Source of the DNA: Ruminococcus sp. | GTDB lineage: Bacteria > Bacillota > Clostridia > Oscillospirales > Ruminococcaceae | Assembly (NCBI GenBank): GCA_031262495.1 | Contig: JAISHV010000102.1 | Span: forward strand, 1-64,000 | DNA length: 64,000 nucleotides | Direction: 5' to 3' | Part shown: positions 43,923 through 54,144 of the stretch, piece by piece | How positions within the stretch are numbered: position 1 is the stretch's first letter | Layout: each line of letters starts with the position of its first letter | The notes under the pieces: generated by a model | The model's input: only the letters and a program-made list of their open reading frames with translations | Database searches by the model: none | Told to the model about the DNA's origin: nothing | Made by a program: the position numbers and the translations under genes

Positions 43923-45458
43923 TCAGCTTAATACCGCCGGTTTACCGGGAGGGGTTTGTTTAATCAGTTCTTCCTGTGAGAGTTTAGCGAGTTCTTTTAC
44001 TTTCGCGTAGTCAAGCTGACACGCTTCGGCGATATTCTTGCCGTAGTCGGGGTCTGCAAGGTAACAATGAACGGCATGACGATATTTAATATTCTCCGTA
44101 CACGGCATGATATTGCGCATTGTGTTTCCGATTAGAGCCGCTTGTTCGTCTTTGGTCATAAGGCGGTAGAGGTCTCCGCCGGCTCTGAAACAGTTGTCTG
44201 TAGGGTCTTCTTTGAAATCATATTTCCACATTGCGACCTCGATATTGAGCGGCGGCTCGGAGAATTCAGGCTGATCTATCCATACGCCGTAACTGTTCGG
44301 GGTGTACGCTGTTGTTGCACCGTAATTGCCGTCTGTGCGCATCATGCCATCGCGGTGAGAATCTTTTACTACTGCATTTTTGGCTTGGTTTACGGGGATA
44401 AGATTATGATTTACGCCGAGGCGATATCGCGCCGCATCACCATAGGCAAACAGTCTCCCTTGGAGCAATTTATCAGGCGAAAAACCTATTCCGGGTACAA
44501 TGTGAGCGGGCGTGAATGCCGATTGTTCAACTTCGGCGTAGTAGTTTTCAGGCCAGCGGTTGAGTTCGAGTTCGCCGACTTGAATCAGCGGGAATTCTTT
44601 ATGCTTCCAGATTTTTGTTACATCAAAGGGGTTTTCATAGTGCTTGCGGGCTTGTTCGTCTGTCATTACCTGAATGAACATTGTCCATTTCGGATATTCG
44701 CCGCGGTTTATGGCTTCATATAAATCACGCCCGTGGGACTCGCGGTCTTTACCTATTAGCTGTGCCGCTTCGTCATCGGTGAGATTGACAATCCCCTGTT
44801 GTGTGTTGAAGTGGAATTTACACCAGACGCGCTCGTTTTTGGCGTTATATAAACTAAATGTATGCTCGCCGTAGACGTGCATATGCCTGAAACTTGCGGG
44901 TATTCCCCTGTCGGACATCGTAATTGTACGCTGATGAAATGATTCGGGCAGACAAGTCCAAAAGTCCCAGTTATTTTGAGCAGAACGCAGATGTGTCTGC
45001 GGGTCGCGCTTTACAGCACGGTTAAGCCCGGGAAAATTATGTGCATCGCGCAAAAAGAACACAGGGGTGTTGTTCCCGACAAGGTCCCAGTTGCCCTCTT
45101 CTGTGTAGAATTTACAGGCGAAACCGCGTATGTCGCGTTCCGCATCTGCGCCGCCGCGTTCAGCCGCAACCTCTGAAAAGCGGACAAAGAGTTCAGTCTC
45201 TTTGCCGATTTTTGAAAACAATGCTGCCTTTGTATATTTTGTAATGTCATGTGTTACGGTAAATTTTCCGTATGCCCCCCAGCCTTTGGCGTGCATACGC
45301 CGTTCGGGGATAACTTCACGGTTAAAGTGGGCGTGTTTTTCCATCAGCCATACGTCTTGCATTGCGACAGGTCCGCGAGGTCCGACGGTGAGTGAATTCT
45401 CGTTATCGGCGACAGGCGCGCCGACTTCGTTTGTGAGTTTGATTTTTTTCTCGTTCAT
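43923..45458 (-). CDS. katA: Monofunctional haem catalase
   Basis: Decomposes hydrogen peroxide. About 511 residues, clade-3-like length. Catalytic His is in '[11 protein letters not shown]', distal Asn in '[14 protein letters not shown]', and haem-ligand Tyr in '[14 protein letters not shown]'. The C-terminal region ends soon after the helical domain. The ATG at 45458 is preferred over 45470 since GGAG lies 6 nt upstream. A haem catalase in an apparently anaerobic Clostridia genome is a little unusual; short repeats flank the gene. Confidence 0.95.
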   Translation of the reverse strand: MNEKKIKLTNEVGAPVADNENSLTVGPRGPVAMQDVWLMEKHAHFNREVIPERRMHAKGWGAYGKFTVTHDITKYTKAALFSKIGKETELFVRFSEVAAERGGADAERDIRGFACKFYTEEGNWDLVGNNTPVFFLRDAHNFPGLNRAVKRDPQTHLRSAQNNWDFWTCLPESFHQRTITMSDRGIPASFRHMHVYGEHTFSLYNAKNERVWCKFHFNTQQGIVNLTDDEAAQLIGKDRESHGRDLYEAINRGEYPKWTMFIQVMTDEQARKHYENPFDVTKIWKHKEFPLIQVGELELNRWPENYYAEVEQSAFTPAHIVPGIGFSPDKLLQGRLFAYGDAARYRLGVNHNLIPVNQAKNAVVKDSHRDGMMRTDGNYGATTAYTPNSYGVWIDQPEFSEPPLNIEVAMWKYDFKEDPTDNCFRAGGDLYRLMTKDEQAALIGNTMRNIMPCTENIKYRHAVHCYLADPDYGKNIAEACQLDYAKVKELAKLSQEELIKQTPPGKPAVLS

Positions 45459-45582
45459 ATTAAGCTCCATTGCATTTTAAGATTAGCACAAAAAACTACC
45501 AATGCTTTGTACTTCCTTTTTGAAATTCCATTATAAGGGTAAACTTTTACATAGATTATGCCCCTTTTTTGAAGAAATATAA

Positions 45583-45611
45583 TTGACTTTCGGGAAAATT
45601 TATAGTATAAT
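45583..45611 (+). promoter_or_regulatory. Promoter of the phosphopantetheinyl transferase gene
   Basis: TTGACT (45583-45588), 17 bp, TATAAT (45606-45611). A leftward TATAAT at 45530-45535 may be the -10 of katA, but no good -35 accompanies it. Confidence 0.75.
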
Positions 45612-45641
45612 TAAATTGTAAATAAATTTTCAAACAAGAGA

Positions 45642-45660
45642 CTTGTCTGAAAGATTTCTG
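45642..45660. repeat. Short repeat flanking katA (right copy)
   Basis: CTTGTCTGAAAGATTTCTG, matching TTTGTCTGAAAGGCTTCTA at 43872-43890 in the same orientation. Confidence 0.5.
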
Positions 45661-45678
45661 CGTGTCATATGAAAAATT

Positions 45679-46269
45679 ATGGATAGAGTATATTTTGAAC
45701 TGCGCTCAACTTATAGGTTCACTCCTGATGAATTGGCGTTAATCCCCGAATCTCGCTTTAAAAAAGCCGCACGTTACAGTTTTGAACCCGACCGCAACTT
45801 ATGTTTAGCGGCGGGGCTTTTAATAGCGCGGCTTTACGGGCGGAAAGCGGAGGATCAATTCGTTTATAACACGTACGGAAAGCCCTACGGGAAAGACCTT
45901 AAACCGAAGTTTTTTAATGTATCCCACAGCGGGTGGATAGCTGTAATTGTCGCCGCCGACAGAGAAATCGGTGTTGATATTGAAGACGCGACAAGAAAAA
46001 TCCCCGATGTCGCCGAAAAAATTTTCAGTGACACGGAGATGAGTTATTATAAACACGCCGGAAATAAAGAACACGCATTTTATAAACTGTGGACAGGTAA
46101 AGAAAGCGTGATGAAAGCCTCGGGGAAAGGTCTCGCGTTATCGCCGTCAAGCTTTAGTATCACCAATGCTTTAGAAGGTCACACAATTTTCGCCGACGGC
46201 AAAGAATATGAGCTTCAATGGGATAACTACCGCCATTTTATAATGTGTAAAGCTATGTTAGTTTCTTAA
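45679..46269 (+). CDS. 4'-phosphopantetheinyl transferase (Sfp-type)
   Basis: A 196-residue enzyme that transfers phosphopantetheine from CoA to a carrier-protein serine. The P1-P3 motifs are present: 'KPKFFNVSHSGWIAVIVAA', 'IGVDIEDA' (Mg ligands) and 'FYKLWTGKESVMKASGKGL'. It is shorter than Sfp (224). No polyketide or peptide synthetase is near, so it may serve as the general carrier-protein transferase. Its stop overlaps that of the convergent antiporter by 4 bp. The ribosome site is weak. Confidence 0.92.
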   Translation: MDRVYFELRSTYRFTPDELALIPESRFKKAARYSFEPDRNLCLAAGLLIARLYGRKAEDQFVYNTYGKPYGKDLKPKFFNVSHSGWIAVIVAADREIGVDIEDATRKIPDVAEKIFSDTEMSYYKHAGNKEHAFYKLWTGKESVMKASGKGLALSPSSFSITNALEGHTIFADGKEYELQWDNYRHFIMCKAMLVS

Positions 46270-47882
46270 CCCTCTGACGCAAGCACCAACACATCGCCCT
46301 CATGAATAAAGATTTTCCCTGTAGGCACAATTGTTGTTACGCCGTTTTTGGTTTGGCGTTTTATGAGTACAATCAGTTCATTTGCGGGGATACCTAATTC
46401 AGAGATGTGTTTGCCGCAGGCTTCGTTGTCTTTGTCGATTATGATTTCAGTGAGGTCGATATCCCCTGAACCGATATAGCCGTTTCCGACAAGGATAATG
46501 ATGTCGTCTTCAAGGATTTCCGTGTTGCCTTTGGGGATTACGCGCTCAATGCCGCGTTTAATCATTACGGCGCGGATATCGGGCGGGAATTCGAGTTTGC
46601 GGAATTTCTTTCCGACCCACGGGTGAGAAGCGGAAATTGTTGTGGCGATAAATTGGAGTTCAGTTTCATTTGAATAGTCGGAGAACGTCTTCATGACGTC
46701 TTCTGTTTCGCTAATCATGCCGACTTTTTTTGCAAACCACGGCAATAGTGCACCTTGTGTTGCAATCGAAAGCAGGACTATGACAAATGTCAGATGAAAT
46801 ACATCATATTGTGTCTGCACAACACTTATATGAATGAGTATGGCGAATGCAATTGATGCCGCACCGCGAAAACCCGCAAACCACATTACCGAAAGCTGCC
46901 GCAAAGATGTTTTAAACGGCGCAAGTACCGCTGTAACTGCAATCGGGCGGGCGACAAACGTCAAGAATAACATTATTAAGACAGCGACACCTAATACACT
47001 CGGAATTTCAGTCGGTGTCGCAAGGAATCCCAACAGGAAGAATAATACAATCTGTAAGAACCCTGTAACGCCGTCAAAGAAGTGAACGAGCGTTCTTTTT
47101 TCGGCAATTTGGATATTGCCTAATACAATACCGATGATGTAGACGGATAAATAGCCGTTCCCGCCGAGCAGTGACGGCGCGGCATAGCCGATTAGGGCGA
47201 TACCGACCATCAGCACGGATGAAATACCCGTCAGTTCGACATTTTTAAACATTAAAGTCGATATATAAGCTATCGCCGCGCCTAAAGCCGCGCCTATCAA
47301 AACCTGTTTGAGAATGAGTTCGACAAATGCAGCGGCTTCAATGCCCGCGCCGCCGCTCGTTTGCATAAGTTCAAGCACAATTATAGTGAGCATATAAGAC
47401 CACGGGTCATTTGAGCCTGACTCAAGCTCTAAGAGCGGTGCTGTTCCGCTTTTGAGGTTGAGTTTTTTAGAACGCAGTATAAAAAAGACTGTCGCCGCAT
47501 CGGTTGATGCAATAACAGAACCTATAAGTAAACCCTCAAGCAGGGTAATCCCCAAAACAAAATAACAGAAAAGCCCCGTCAAACCGGCAGTCAATATTGT
47601 ACCGATACTGGAGAGCAGACCCGCTTTTACGGCGACTTTTTTGCCCTCTTTCCAGTTTGTGCCGAATCCGCCGTAAAACATAATGAAGACAAGACAGACC
47701 GTTGAAATTTGTTCAGAAAAGCTGAAATCCTCAAATCTTATTCCAAACGGTCCGTCTTCGCCAAACAGCATACCGAGCAGCATAAAAATCAACAGCATCG
47801 GTATGCCTGTTTTACCGGAAACCTTACCCATAAGGGTGCAAACTATCATTACTACAGCGATAAATGCCATTGTCAAAATCAT
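46266..47882 (-). CDS. CPA1-type cation/proton antiporter with TrkA-C domain (CvrA/NhaP2-like)
   Basis: 538 residues. About 12 membrane segments (~1-385) include 'STDAATVFFILRSKKLNLKSG' and 'ESGSNDPWSYMLT', the ion-binding ND region of NhaP2/CvrA antiporters. The C-terminal ~150 residues form cytoplasmic RCK-C-like domains that usually sense ligand ('LPIPANELIVLIKR' type). Likely K+/H+ or Na+/H+ exchange. The ribosome site AGGGGG before ATG 47882 comes from a family A/B repeat junction; Met5 is the alternative start. Confidence 0.9.
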   Translation of the reverse strand: MILTMAFIAVVMIVCTLMGKVSGKTGIPMLLIFMLLGMLFGEDGPFGIRFEDFSFSEQISTVCLVFIMFYGGFGTNWKEGKKVAVKAGLLSSIGTILTAGLTGLFCYFVLGITLLEGLLIGSVIASTDAATVFFILRSKKLNLKSGTAPLLELESGSNDPWSYMLTIIVLELMQTSGGAGIEAAAFVELILKQVLIGAALGAAIAYISTLMFKNVELTGISSVLMVGIALIGYAAPSLLGGNGYLSVYIIGIVLGNIQIAEKRTLVHFFDGVTGFLQIVLFFLLGFLATPTEIPSVLGVAVLIMLFLTFVARPIAVTAVLAPFKTSLRQLSVMWFAGFRGAASIAFAILIHISVVQTQYDVFHLTFVIVLLSIATQGALLPWFAKKVGMISETEDVMKTFSDYSNETELQFIATTISASHPWVGKKFRKLEFPPDIRAVMIKRGIERVIPKGNTEILEDDIIILVGNGYIGSGDIDLTEIIIDKDNEACGKHISELGIPANELIVLIKRQTKNGVTTIVPTGKIFIHEGDVLVLASEG

Positions 47883-47891
47883 AGTTGAACC

Positions 47892-47946
47892 CCCTACACA
47901 GAATACAGAATACAGAGTACAGAATACAGATGAGATGCCCCTACAA
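47892..47946. repeat. Hybrid A/B repeat upstream of the antiporter gene
   Basis: CCCCTACACAGAATACAGAATACAGAGTACAGAATACAGATGAGATGCCCCTACA. Tandem ACAGAATACAG units (family B) sit between two CCCCTACA ends (family A). Confidence 0.75.
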
Positions 47947-47979
47947 ATCCACAGCTTATCCCATCTCTTTAAATTTAAA

Positions 47980-49188
47980 TTATACGATTCGAGTTTTTAT
48001 TTCTTCAAGGAAAGTCAGAGTGTCAACTGATTTTTTATCCGCCAAGTCAGAAAGGCTGTAGAGGTCTCCTGTCATTATTCCCGATTCGAGGGTGTCTATA
48101 ACGGCTTTTTCGAGTTTGACGGCGAAATTCATCAGCTCAGGGATTTCATCAAGCTCGCCGCGTTTGCGCAAAGCTCCGGTCCATGCCCAGATGGTTGCTA
48201 CTGAATTTGTGGAAGTACGCTCGCCTTTTAGGTGTTTATAATAATGCCGCTGAACCGTGCCGTGAGCGGCTTCATACTCATACACACCGTCGGGCGAAAC
48301 AAGAACGCTTGACATCATGCCGAGACTCCCGTAGGCGGTAGCCACCATATCCGACATAACATCGCCGTCATAATTCTTACAAGCCCAGATATAGCCGCCC
48401 TCTGAACGCACTACACGCGAAACGGCATCATCTATAAGCGTATAAAAGTACTCAATCCCCGCTTTGTCAAAGTTTTCTTTATATTCGGCATCAAATATTT
48501 CCTGAAAAATATCTTTGAAGTGATGGTCATATTTTTTTGAAATAGTATCTTTCGTCGCAAACCACAGCGACTCTTTTACATCCAAAGCGTAATTAAAACA
48601 CGCACGCGCAAAGCTTGAAATAGATTTATCGGTATTATGAACGCCCTGAATAATACCGTCACTGCCCTTAAAATCGTGAATCAGTTCGCGGGTTTCGTTG
48701 CCGTTTTCATCAGTAACGACAAGTTCGGCTTTTGAGCCGCGTTTAACGCTCATTTCGGTGTTTTTATAGATATCGCCGTAGGCATGACGTGCAACCGTAA
48801 TAGGCTTTTTCCACGCGGGGATATAGGGGTTAATGCCTTTGACAATTATCGGCGTTCTGAAAACTGTTCCGTCTAACTTAGCTCTGATTGTGCCGTTCGG
48901 GGATTTCCACATCTCGGTTAGGTTATATTCGGGCATACGCGCCGCATTCGGTGTTATTGTAGCACATTTTACGGCAACGCCGTATTTTTTTGTCGCTTCG
49001 GCTGAGTCGAATGTAACTTTATCTTTGGTTTCCTCGCGGTGCACAAGACCTAAGTCGTAATATTCGGTTTTAAGGTCAACAAACGGCAAAATGAGAATAT
49101 CTTTAATCATTTGCCATATTACTCTGGTCATTTCGTCGCCGTCCATCTCGACAAGCGAGGTTTTCATTTGAATTTTCGTATCAGCCAT
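47980..49188 (-). CDS. icd: NADP-dependent isocitrate dehydrogenase
   Basis: Oxidative decarboxylation of isocitrate to 2-oxoglutarate. The 402-residue enzyme belongs to the eukaryotic-like subfamily: '[19 protein letters not shown]', '[16 protein letters not shown]' (substrate loop), '[32 protein letters not shown]' (metal Asp) and '[12 protein letters not shown]'. The start ATG lies inside the upstream DUF3795 gene with AAAGGATAT as ribosome site, giving a 25-bp overlap. With aconitase upstream it forms a partial oxidative TCA branch for glutamate synthesis. Confidence 0.95.
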   Translation of the reverse strand: MADTKIQMKTSLVEMDGDEMTRVIWQMIKDILILPFVDLKTEYYDLGLVHREETKDKVTFDSAEATKKYGVAVKCATITPNAARMPEYNLTEMWKSPNGTIRAKLDGTVFRTPIIVKGINPYIPAWKKPITVARHAYGDIYKNTEMSVKRGSKAELVVTDENGNETRELIHDFKGSDGIIQGVHNTDKSISSFARACFNYALDVKESLWFATKDTISKKYDHHFKDIFQEIFDAEYKENFDKAGIEYFYTLIDDAVSRVVRSEGGYIWACKNYDGDVMSDMVATAYGSLGMMSSVLVSPDGVYEYEAAHGTVQRHYYKHLKGERTSTNSVATIWAWTGALRKRGELDEIPELMNFAVKLEKAVIDTLESGIMTGDLYSLSDLADKKSVDTLTFLEEIKTRIV

Positions 49189-49742
49189 TTTTTTATATCC
49201 TTTACAATATTATTATCTTGAAACTCCGCAATATTTAGTATCAGCGGTATTAAAAAACCGAGCAGTATTCCCGCCGTAACAAAAGAAGCCATACCGACAG
49301 GCTTATCGTCAATAATTCTGTAGTCAGCACCAAGCAGTGCCGCAAACCAACCGAGTGAATTTGAAGCGATACCGCCCGTAATTATCCCGGAAATTGAACC
49401 TACACAAAGCCCTATAATAAACCGTCTGATTTGTTTATTTCTGTCAGAGGTAACTTTATCGGCGTTTTCTTTAAGTGTCATCAGCCGCTCATCTGACATT
49501 CCGTCTTCATAGGTGAATTCTGCAAGGGGCGTACAGGGGAAATCTTTGCAGAAGCCGCAGTTTTCGAGTTTCTTACTGTAACAGCACTGCCTGATTTCAC
49601 AAGCACTCGAAGCAGACGTACTGTCCCAAAAACGCGGTTCATCAACAGGTAATTCTATACCATCAGCGGTAATTTTACAGCCTCTGCATATATCGGTGTA
49701 TTCACAGGCATCACAATCAAGCCCGCAGCAAGATATTCTCAT
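49164..49742 (-). CDS. DUF3795-type cysteine-rich protein with C-terminal membrane segments
   Basis: 192 residues. The N-terminal ~75 are Cys-rich ('[19 protein letters not shown]', '[18 protein letters not shown]', 'FPC'), the DUF3795 pattern expected to bind a metal or cluster. The C-terminal half has two hydrophobic segments ('[19 protein letters not shown]' and '[18 protein letters not shown]'). It sits between aconitase (1-bp overlap, TAATG) and isocitrate dehydrogenase (25-bp overlap), so translation is coupled to both. A metal/cluster or redox role serving aconitase is an idea only. Confidence 0.82.
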   Translation of the reverse strand: MRISCCGLDCDACEYTDICRGCKITADGIELPVDEPRFWDSTSASSACEIRQCCYSKKLENCGFCKDFPCTPLAEFTYEDGMSDERLMTLKENADKVTSDRNKQIRRFIIGLCVGSISGIITGGIASNSLGWFAALLGADYRIIDDKPVGMASFVTAGILLGFLIPLILNIAEFQDNNIVKDIKKWLIRKFK

Positions 49743-51691
49743 TATTGTTTCATTGCTTCACGGGTGTAATCAAGCAACCCGCCCGCAAGCATAATATCAC
49801 GTGTACGCGGTGTAAATTCACAAGTCACCGGGATTGCCGCGCCGTCTGTATGATTTTGGAGGATAAATTCAGATTTACCGCTCGTTATATCATTGCGAAT
49901 ACCTTTGAGTGAGAGTTTGTCGCCGCGGCTTATTCTGTCATAGTCATCGGGGTTTATGAATGTGAGCGGCAAAATCCCCGCATTTATGAGGTTCGCTTTA
50001 TGAATACGCGCAAAGCTTTTTACAATTACGGCTTTTACGCCGAGATAGAGGGGGGCTAAAGCGGCGTGTTCGCGGCTGCTGCCCTGACCGTAGTTTGAAC
50101 CGCCTACGATGAAGCTCATACCTAATTTTTCGGCGCGTTCGGGGAATTTCTCATCACAGGCTACAAAACAATGTTTTGAAATAGCGGGAATATTTGAGCG
50201 CAGCGGCAAAATCTTCGCACCCGCAGGCATAATATGGTCTGTGGTAATATTGTCGCCGACTTTGAGTGAAACTTCGGCTTCTATATCCGCTAAGAGCGGT
50301 TCTGTTTTCGGGTAAGGCTTGATATTCGGTCCGCGCAGGATTTCAACATCGTGGGCTTTATCTGCATCGGCGGGGAGTTCAACCATATTATCGTTGATAT
50401 CAAAGTTTTCGGGCAAATTGAACTCAGGCATTTCGCCTATTTCACGCGGATCTGAAAAAACACCGGTGATAGCCGAAAATGCCGCTGTCTCGGGCGAAAC
50501 AAGATATACTTTGGCATCTTTTGTTCCGCTTCTGCCCTCGAAATTACGGTTGAATGTACGGAGTGAAACACCGCCTGAGTTCGGGGATTGCCCCATGCCT
50601 ATACAGGGTCCGCAGGCACTTTCTAAAATTCGTGCGCCCGCGTCAATCATTACAGCCAAAAGCCCCGATTTAGCGAGCATTTCAAGTACTTGTTTCGAGC
50701 CGGGAGCAATAGAGAGAGACACATCAGGGTGAACTGTCTTACCTTTGAGGATATGTGCGACTTTCATCATATCTAATAGACTTGAATTGGTACAAGAACC
50801 GATACATACCTGATATACCTTGATTTTACCGATTTCGGCGCAAGATTTAACATTATCGGGCGAATGAGGACAAGCCGCCGCCGGCGCTACCGCTGACAGG
50901 TCAATTTCTATGGTTTCATCATAAACGGCGTTTTCATCGGGTTTTATTTCAACCCAATCGGCTTCTCTGCCCTGACGGCGCAGAAAATCTTTGGTAATTT
51001 CATCAGAGGGGAACACAGAAGTCGTTGCGCCCAGTTCAGCACCCATATTTGTAATAGTTGCACGTTCCGGGACACCGAGGGTTTTTACACCGTCGCCTGT
51101 GTATTCAATGATTTTGCCGACGCCGCCTTTAACGGTCAAGCGTTTTAATACCTCAAGGATTACATCCTTAGCGGCAACCCACGGAGAAAGTTTCCCCGTC
51201 AGTTTAATGTTAACGATTTTCGGATAAGTAATATAATAAGCACCGCCGCCCATAGCTACGGCGACATCAAGTCCGCCCGCACCTATAGCAATCATACCGA
51301 TACCGCCGCCTGTAGGCGTGTGGCTGTCAGAACCGAGCAGAGTTTTTCCCGGAATACCGAAACGCTCAAGGTGAACCTGATGACAGATACCATTGCCCGG
51401 GCGTGAAAAACTGATTCCGTGTTTTTTAGCAACAGAACCGATAAAACGATGGTCGTCGGCATTCTCAAAACCGTTTTGAAGCGTATTATGGTCAATGTAA
51501 GCAACAGACTTTTCAGTCTTAACACGCGGTACACCCATTGCCTCAAACTCAAGATACGCCATAGTTCCCGTGGCGTCTTGAGTGAGCGTCTGGTCTATCT
51601 TAATACCGATTTCGGTACCCTTTTTAAATTCGCCGTCAACCAAATGTGCGGATAAAATCTTTTCCGAAGCAGTTAGTGCAGTATTTCCCAT
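49742..51691 (-). CDS. acnA: Aconitate hydratase
   Basis: Converts citrate to isocitrate through a [4Fe-4S] cluster. The 649-residue enzyme is the short aconitase/IPM-isomerase-like form. Cluster cysteines are in 'QVCIGSCTNSS' and 'ESACGPCIGMG'; 'GSDSHTPTGGGIGMIAIGAGG' and the swivel-domain 'GGSNYGQGSSREHAAL' are present. It is first in acn-DUF3795-icd, with GAGGAAAA before the ATG and a promoter at 51715-51744. No citrate synthase gene lies in the window. Confidence 0.95.
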   Translation of the reverse strand: MGNTALTASEKILSAHLVDGEFKKGTEIGIKIDQTLTQDATGTMAYLEFEAMGVPRVKTEKSVAYIDHNTLQNGFENADDHRFIGSVAKKHGISFSRPGNGICHQVHLERFGIPGKTLLGSDSHTPTGGGIGMIAIGAGGLDVAVAMGGGAYYITYPKIVNIKLTGKLSPWVAAKDVILEVLKRLTVKGGVGKIIEYTGDGVKTLGVPERATITNMGAELGATTSVFPSDEITKDFLRRQGREADWVEIKPDENAVYDETIEIDLSAVAPAAACPHSPDNVKSCAEIGKIKVYQVCIGSCTNSSLLDMMKVAHILKGKTVHPDVSLSIAPGSKQVLEMLAKSGLLAVMIDAGARILESACGPCIGMGQSPNSGGVSLRTFNRNFEGRSGTKDAKVYLVSPETAAFSAITGVFSDPREIGEMPEFNLPENFDINDNMVELPADADKAHDVEILRGPNIKPYPKTEPLLADIEAEVSLKVGDNITTDHIMPAGAKILPLRSNIPAISKHCFVACDEKFPERAEKLGMSFIVGGSNYGQGSSREHAALAPLYLGVKAVIVKSFARIHKANLINAGILPLTFINPDDYDRISRGDKLSLKGIRNDITSGKSEFILQNHTDGAAIPVTCEFTPRTRDIMLAGGLLDYTREAMKQ

Positions 51692-51714
51692 TAGTTTTCC
51701 TCATTTTTTCAAAA

Positions 51715-51744
51715 AGTATATCAAATTTATTATACTATTCTCAA
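51715..51744 (-). promoter_or_regulatory. Promoter of the aconitase operon
   Basis: On the minus strand: TTGAGA, 18 bp, TATACT, 24 bp upstream of the ATG. It abuts the hairpin array, which begins at 51746. A TATAAT at 51729-51734 is an alternative -10 without a good -35. Confidence 0.5.
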
Positions 51745-51745
51745 T

Positions 51746-51910
51746 TTAAAAAACGCCTTGCGTTTTTTAAATACTCGTCAGCTTTGCTGACGAGAGCCGC
51801 CCGTAGGGCGGCAGAGAAACCGTTCAATACTAATATTTGCAGCGTCGCTGCACCGCCGCTTTGCGGCGGCAATAAAAACATTTTTAATGTTTTTATTGAA
51901 TATTAGTATT
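51746..51910. repeat. Array of seven perfect hairpins (family D)
   Basis: Seven palindromes in 165 bp: TTAAAAAACGC-CTT-GCGTTTTTTAA, CTCGTCAGC-TTT-GCTGACGAG, GCCGCCC-GTA-GGGCGGC, then, nested inside outer arms AATACTAATATT...AATATTAGTATT, TGCAGC-GTC-GCTGCA, CCGCCGC-TTT-GCGGCGG and AATAAAAACATT-TTT-AATGTTTTTATT. Every inner loop is three nucleotides. It lies in the 341-bp acn-ureC gap between the acn promoter and the urease terminator. There is no ORF. Confidence 0.9.
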
Positions 51911-51987
51911 ATAACATATTTTTCGGGGAATGTCAACTGCTGCGGTGAACATTTATTAAAAAAAATCTGTAGTTTAAAAAATTAATT

Positions 51988-52015
51988 AAAAAAAAGAAAG
52001 GCAAACGCCTTTCTT
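51988..52015 (-). terminator. Terminator of the urease operon
   Basis: AAGAAAGGC-AAAC-GCCTTTCTT, 9-bp perfect stem. On the minus strand it is followed by TTTTTTTTAATTAA. It lies 18 bp past the ureC stop. Confidence 0.92.
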
Positions 52016-52032
52016 AAAATTTGTAATTTTTA

Positions 52033-53751
52033 TCAGAACAAATAATATCTCTGTGTTAATGGGAGTGTCTCTGATGGTTTACTGTCAACCTGTTCGCCGT
52101 TTATCTTTACCATATATGTTTCGGGGTCAACTTCGATTTTCGGCAATGCGCTGTTATTAATCATATCTTTTTTACCGATAGTTCGGCAATTTTTAACAGG
52201 CATAATCTGTTTCCCCAAACCCAGTTTCTCTTTTATTCCGTCTTCAAAAGCGTAATTGCTGACAAAGCAGATTGAAGTATTTGTGCGGGCTTTTCCGAAA
52301 GCTCCCCACATATTGCGCATGAGGACGGGCTGAGGTGTGGGGATTGAGGCGTTTGCGTCACCCATTTTTGCGGCTGTTATAAATCCGCCTTTTATAACCA
52401 TATCGGGTTTTACGCCGAAGAATTTCGGGTCCCATAAGACTAAATCGGCGATTTTCCCTGTTTCGATTGAACCTAAGCAGTATGAAATGCCGTGAGCTAT
52501 GGCGGGGTTAATGGTATATTTTGCTACATAACGTTTTGCACGGAAATTGTCGTTATCTATACCGCTTGCCTCGGGGAGCTGTCCGCGTTGTTTTTTCATT
52601 TTGTCGGCGCATTGCCAAGCACGGGTAATTACCTCTGCGGGGCGTCCCATTGCCTGTGAGTCGGAATTGAGTATGGAGATTGCACCCATATCGTGGAGGA
52701 TATCCTCCGCCGCAAGCGTTCCGTAACGGATACGCGAACGCGCAAATGCTACGTCTTCCGGTAAATTCGGGTCAAGATGGTGACATACCATAATCATATC
52801 AAGATGTTCGTCAATGGTGTTTTTCGCAAAAGGCATTGTCGGCGACGTTGAGGACGGCATTACATTTGAAAGCCCTGCCGCTTTGATTATATCGGGAGCG
52901 TGTCCGCCGCCCGCGCCCTCTGTGTGGTAAGTATGGATAGCGCGCCCGGCTATTGCATCACGGGTTGATTCAAAAAAACCTGCTTCATTGAGCGTATCTG
53001 TATGTATGGTAATCTGCGTATCATAGAGGTCTGCCGCCGTCAGTGCCGTATTAATAGCGGACGGCGTTGTGCCCCAGTCTTCGTGTAATTTCAGTCCCGC
53101 CGCACCTGCTTCAATCTGTTCCGCGAGCGGTGCAACAGCCGAGGCATTGGCTTTACCGAAGAACGCGAAATTCATCGGGAATTCTTCTGCCGCCTCAAGC
53201 ATACGGTGGATATTCCATTTGCCCGGTGTACAGGTTGTCGCGAATGAACCTACAGCAGGACCTGTTCCGCCGCCTATCATCGTAGTCATACCGGACCAAA
53301 GTGATGTCTCTATCTGCTGAGGGCAGATAAAATGCACGTGTGTGTCAATACCGCCCGCTGTAATAATCTGCCCCTCTCCGGCGATAACCTCTGTTCCCGC
53401 TCCGACAACCATATTCGGGTGAACGCCGTTCATTACATCGGGGTTGCCCGCTTTGCCTATACCGACAATTTTTCCGTCCTTTATGCCGATATCCGCTTTG
53501 ACGATTCCCCAGTGGTCAAGGATTACGGCATTAGTTATAAGTGTATCTAATGCACCGTTTTTACCTGTGATATCGGCGTTTTGCCCCATACCGTCGCGGA
53601 TAGTTTTTCCGCCGCCGAATTTCATTTCATCGCCGTAAACTGTGTAATCTTTTTCAACTTCAATAAATAAATCGGTATCTCCGAGACGAATTTTATCACC
53701 TACGGTCGGTCCGTACATCGAAATGTATTCATTTCTCTCTATCTGTTTCAT
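52033..53751 (-). CDS. ureC: Urease subunit alpha
   Basis: Catalytic subunit hydrolysing urea to ammonia and carbamate. 572 residues, full length. Nickel ligands are in '[12 protein letters not shown]' and 'GGHAPDII'. The carbamylated Lys is in 'GLKLHEDWG', with '[13 protein letters not shown]' nearby. The mobile-flap Cys is in 'MVCHHLDPN'. The C-terminus 'LTQRYYLF' is typical. It overlaps ureB by 4 bp. No ureE, ureF, ureG or ureD follows: a terminator and then aconitase come next. Confidence 0.97.
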   Translation of the reverse strand: MKQIERNEYISMYGPTVGDKIRLGDTDLFIEVEKDYTVYGDEMKFGGGKTIRDGMGQNADITGKNGALDTLITNAVILDHWGIVKADIGIKDGKIVGIGKAGNPDVMNGVHPNMVVGAGTEVIAGEGQIITAGGIDTHVHFICPQQIETSLWSGMTTMIGGGTGPAVGSFATTCTPGKWNIHRMLEAAEEFPMNFAFFGKANASAVAPLAEQIEAGAAGLKLHEDWGTTPSAINTALTAADLYDTQITIHTDTLNEAGFFESTRDAIAGRAIHTYHTEGAGGGHAPDIIKAAGLSNVMPSSTSPTMPFAKNTIDEHLDMIMVCHHLDPNLPEDVAFARSRIRYGTLAAEDILHDMGAISILNSDSQAMGRPAEVITRAWQCADKMKKQRGQLPEASGIDNDNFRAKRYVAKYTINPAIAHGISYCLGSIETGKIADLVLWDPKFFGVKPDMVIKGGFITAAKMGDANASIPTPQPVLMRNMWGAFGKARTNTSICFVSNYAFEDGIKEKLGLGKQIMPVKNCRTIGKKDMINNSALPKIEVDPETYMVKINGEQVDSKPSETLPLTQRYYLF

Positions 53752-54119
53752 ACGCCCTCCCCAATAAAACCTTTTTGTACGGCTTTCTCTATTGAAGTAT
53801 TTATTGTAGTATTATTTATTTGTGCATCTGTCAGGTTATTAAGACCTCTTATACGGCGGTTGCCTGCAATTTCCACAAGGCTCACGGATTTTTGTTCATT
53901 CGGTTCAAACCTCACCGCTGTACCTGACGGGATATCAAGTCTGTAACCGTAAGCTCCGGCTCTGTTAAAATCCAAAAATTTGTTCGCTTCAAAAAAGTGA
54001 AAATGCGAACCTACCTGAATGGGGCGATCGCCTTTGTTGCGAACGGTGAGTGTTTTGACAGGAAGACCGTCATTTATTGTTACGGCATCTTTCGCCGCTA
54101 TTATTTCACCCGGAATCAT
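53748..54119 (-). CDS. ureB: Urease subunit beta
   Basis: A 123-residue structural subunit with '[20 protein letters not shown]', '[18 protein letters not shown]' and '[19 protein letters not shown]'. It is translationally coupled to ureC (4-bp overlap) and lies 25 bp after ureA. Confidence 0.96.
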   Translation of the reverse strand: MIPGEIIAAKDAVTINDGLPVKTLTVRNKGDRPIQVGSHFHFFEANKFLDFNRAGAYGYRLDIPSGTAVRFEPNEQKSVSLVEIAGNRRIRGLNNLTDAQINNTTINTSIEKAVQKGFIGEGV

Positions 54120-54144
54120 TTAAATTTCTCCTTTCCTTCTCATT

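Noticed and set aside
45459-45678. PerR box upstream of katA
   Set aside because: Only a partial TTATAAT half-site overlaps a possible -10; no full inverted 7-1-7 match was seen.
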